Shown here piece by piece: positions 62,980-64,000 of a stretch of 64,000 nt of DNA (positions are counted from its first letter, which is position 1; the number at the start of each line of letters is the position of its first letter). Below the pieces are notes generated by a model. That model made no database searches. It was given only the letters and a program-made list of their open reading frames with translations, and was not told the DNA's origin. Origin of the DNA: Sutcliffiella halmapala (GTDB lineage: Bacteria; Bacillota; Bacilli; Bacillales; Bacillaceae_I); assembly GCF_002019665.1 (NCBI RefSeq), contig NZ_KV917375.1, positions 2,423,175 through 2,487,174 of the forward strand, given 5' to 3'. Both the position numbers and the translations under genes were made by a program.

Positions 62980-63444
62980 ATGAAGAAAATCTTGTTGGCT
63001 TTTGCTTTCTTAATTCTCTTTGGTTCTTTACCAACAAATATTGGTCAGGCTGCGGTACACCCTAGTGGTAAAATCAAGAAGGAAATATATGCTTCTTCAG
63101 ACGAACTCTTGGTAGATGTGCTGAATCCTTATATTACAAAGGTAGTTCGCAAAGAATGTGGAAAGCATGTAAGTTGGACTTTTGAGAGAGTCCAGAATCT
63201 AAATTTGATTGTTGACCATACTGGTTCAAAGTCGAAAAGATGGTATGAGGTAAGCATTATGATCAATACAACAAATACAGAAAATGAAGAAAATGTCTGG
63301 GGAATTGATGTTGTTACATTTAATATAGATCCGAAAACATACTTCGGTTCCTCTGAATTAGAGAGGGAAAATCTCGATGATGTAGTTATTGAGTTAGTCG
63401 AATATTTACATCTTCACGATCATAAATCAGAAAAGAACCTTTAG
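62980..63444 (+). CDS. Secreted DUF3888-family protein
   Basis: 154 residues with a cleavable signal peptide (MKKILLAFAFLILFGSLPTN, ending near GQAAVHP). The mature part contains ELLVDVLNPYITKVVRKECG and a C-terminal VWGIDVVTFNI strand, matching DUF3888, a family of small secreted Bacillus proteins with no known function. GAGGTG precedes ATG 62980; the frame start at 62971 is nine bases upstream and on the site. Confidence 0.8.
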   Translation: MKKILLAFAFLILFGSLPTNIGQAAVHPSGKIKKEIYASSDELLVDVLNPYITKVVRKECGKHVSWTFERVQNLNLIVDHTGSKSKRWYEVSIMINTTNTENEENVWGIDVVTFNIDPKTYFGSSELERENLDDVVIELVEYLHLHDHKSEKNL

Positions 63445-63453
63445 TAGTGCCAG

Positions 63454-63482
63454 AGCTGTCATAATGACAGCTTATTTTTATT
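63454..63482 (+). terminator. Terminator after the DUF3888 gene
   Basis: AGCTGTCAT, one-base loop region, ATGACAGCT and TATTTTTATT. Confidence 0.7.
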
Positions 63483-63527
63483 TAGTATGTATAACATCAA
63501 AGAGCTTTAAAGTGTTCTTAAGTGATC

Positions 63528-63562
63528 GGGCGCTTATCTGGAACAAGGTAAGCTTCGTTTTT
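63528..63562. repeat. GGCGC-family hairpin copy
   Basis: GATCGGGCGCTTATCTGGAA, CAAGGTAAGCTTCGTTTTT. CGCTTA pairs with TAAGCT. It lies between the DUF3888 and DUF1203 genes and has a T-tract. Confidence 0.6.
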
Positions 63563-63693
63563 ATGTGAAAATATATATTGAGTAATTGGTCGATATTTGA
63601 AATAATTGGTATTAAGCAATAGTGTAGGATTATTGAACAAGTTTTATGAACTTTAGTGGTAGCTTTATAACAACTAATTAAGGAGGGATAGAA

Positions 63694-64000
63694 TATGAGA
63701 AATAACTTTCAAATCGTAGCGTTACAAGAGAAGGAGTTTCATAACCTATTTCTAATGAATGAAGAAGTATTAAAAAGTATCGGGGCAGTCAAAATAATAG
63801 CAAAAAACAATCCTGGATATCCTTGCAGGATAAGTTTGAAGGATGCAGAGGTAGGCGAAGAGGTAATCTTAATGAATTACCAATATCATAGTGTTAATTC
63901 GCCTTATAAAGCAAGTGGTCCTATATTTATACGAAAGGGGGCAACTACCGCTCAGCTAGATGTAAATGAAATTCCGCATATGTTACATCATAGGTATCTA
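63694..64000 (+). CDS. DUF1203 family protein, 3-prime end outside the window
   Basis: 102 codons are visible and the frame is still open at the window edge. FQIVALQEKEFHNLF is followed by NPGYPCRISLKDAEVGEEVI, LMNYQYHSVNSPYKASGPIF and IRKGA, which is the DUF1203 signature (a small cytosolic protein family of unknown function). AGGAGGGA lies before ATG 63694. Confidence 0.85.

Noticed and set aside
58639-63562. Integron attC-type cassette array
   Set aside because: The GGCGC hairpins lack attC core sites (GTTRRRY) and no integron integrase is seen, so the formal integron interpretation is not supported; only the gene-hairpin pattern is reported.

Overview
The window is a chromosomal segment of a low-GC, endospore-forming Firmicute of the Bacillaceae type. 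The evidence is two complete gerA-type spore-germinant receptor operons, a SAM-I (S-box) riboswitch ahead of a cysH-type sulfate assimilation operon, a Bce-type antimicrobial-peptide module, TTG/GTG starts behind strong Shine-Dalgarno sites, and intergenic palindromes of a kind common in bacilli. I do not name a species. No rRNA or tRNA genes, prophage, transposase or CRISPR array were seen.

Layout. 0-10 kb: a DUF6509-like gene, a lone fabF with a likely FapR operator, a probable 6S RNA, an amidase, a DUF1292 protein, the cystine symporter TcyP, a glycoamylase-like lipid-anchored or membrane-anchored protein, an ECF sigma/anti-sigma pair and a methyltransferase. 10-17.4 kb: a lipoprotein, an unusual HTH protein fused to a degenerate F1-ATPase beta-like domain, TrhO, FumC, a sigma-like factor followed immediately by a second-type ClpP, and small hypotheticals. 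17.7-24.8 kb: S-box riboswitch and one long operon (yezD-like, cysH, sat, cysC, siroheme sulfite reductase, DUF3906, sumT, sirB, sirC) that runs from sulfate to sulfide and also makes the siroheme the reductase needs. 24.9-28.4 kb: gerA operon 1. 28.4-30 kb: a cupin/hydrolase pair with a Tyr-rich tail, possibly a spore-surface pair. 30-34.6 kb: Bce-like kinase/regulator divergent from its ABC transporter, with a BceR-like box between. 34.7-42 kb: DUF985 cupin, nucleoside hydrolase, MocR-type regulator with repeated AAGTGGATG sites, ArsR/MFS efflux pair, multi-pass membrane proteins.

From about 42 kb the window becomes more accessory: P-loop kinase, a third sigma-like factor with a membrane partner, MerR/SDR pair, a 5-prime-truncated hydrolase, a metallo-beta-lactamase-fold protein, a LURP-one protein, gerA operon 2 (49.0-52.7 kb), an ars operon extended by chrA (53.7-57.2 kb), and a 57.5-64 kb stretch of single genes (GNATs, OsmC-like, DUF3888, DUF1203) mixed with two decayed genes (a PIN-domain protein and a phosphotransferase), each carrying a nonsense codon plus frameshift(s). 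Many of these genes are separated by hairpins that share a GGCGC...GAACAA core.

Most interesting points: the HTH/pseudo-AtpD fusion, the sigma-ClpP gene pair whose sigma factor ends in a degron-like NAAA, the hairpin family in the accessory tail, and several operators that can be read directly (FapR-like, ECF, BceR, MocR, ArsR).
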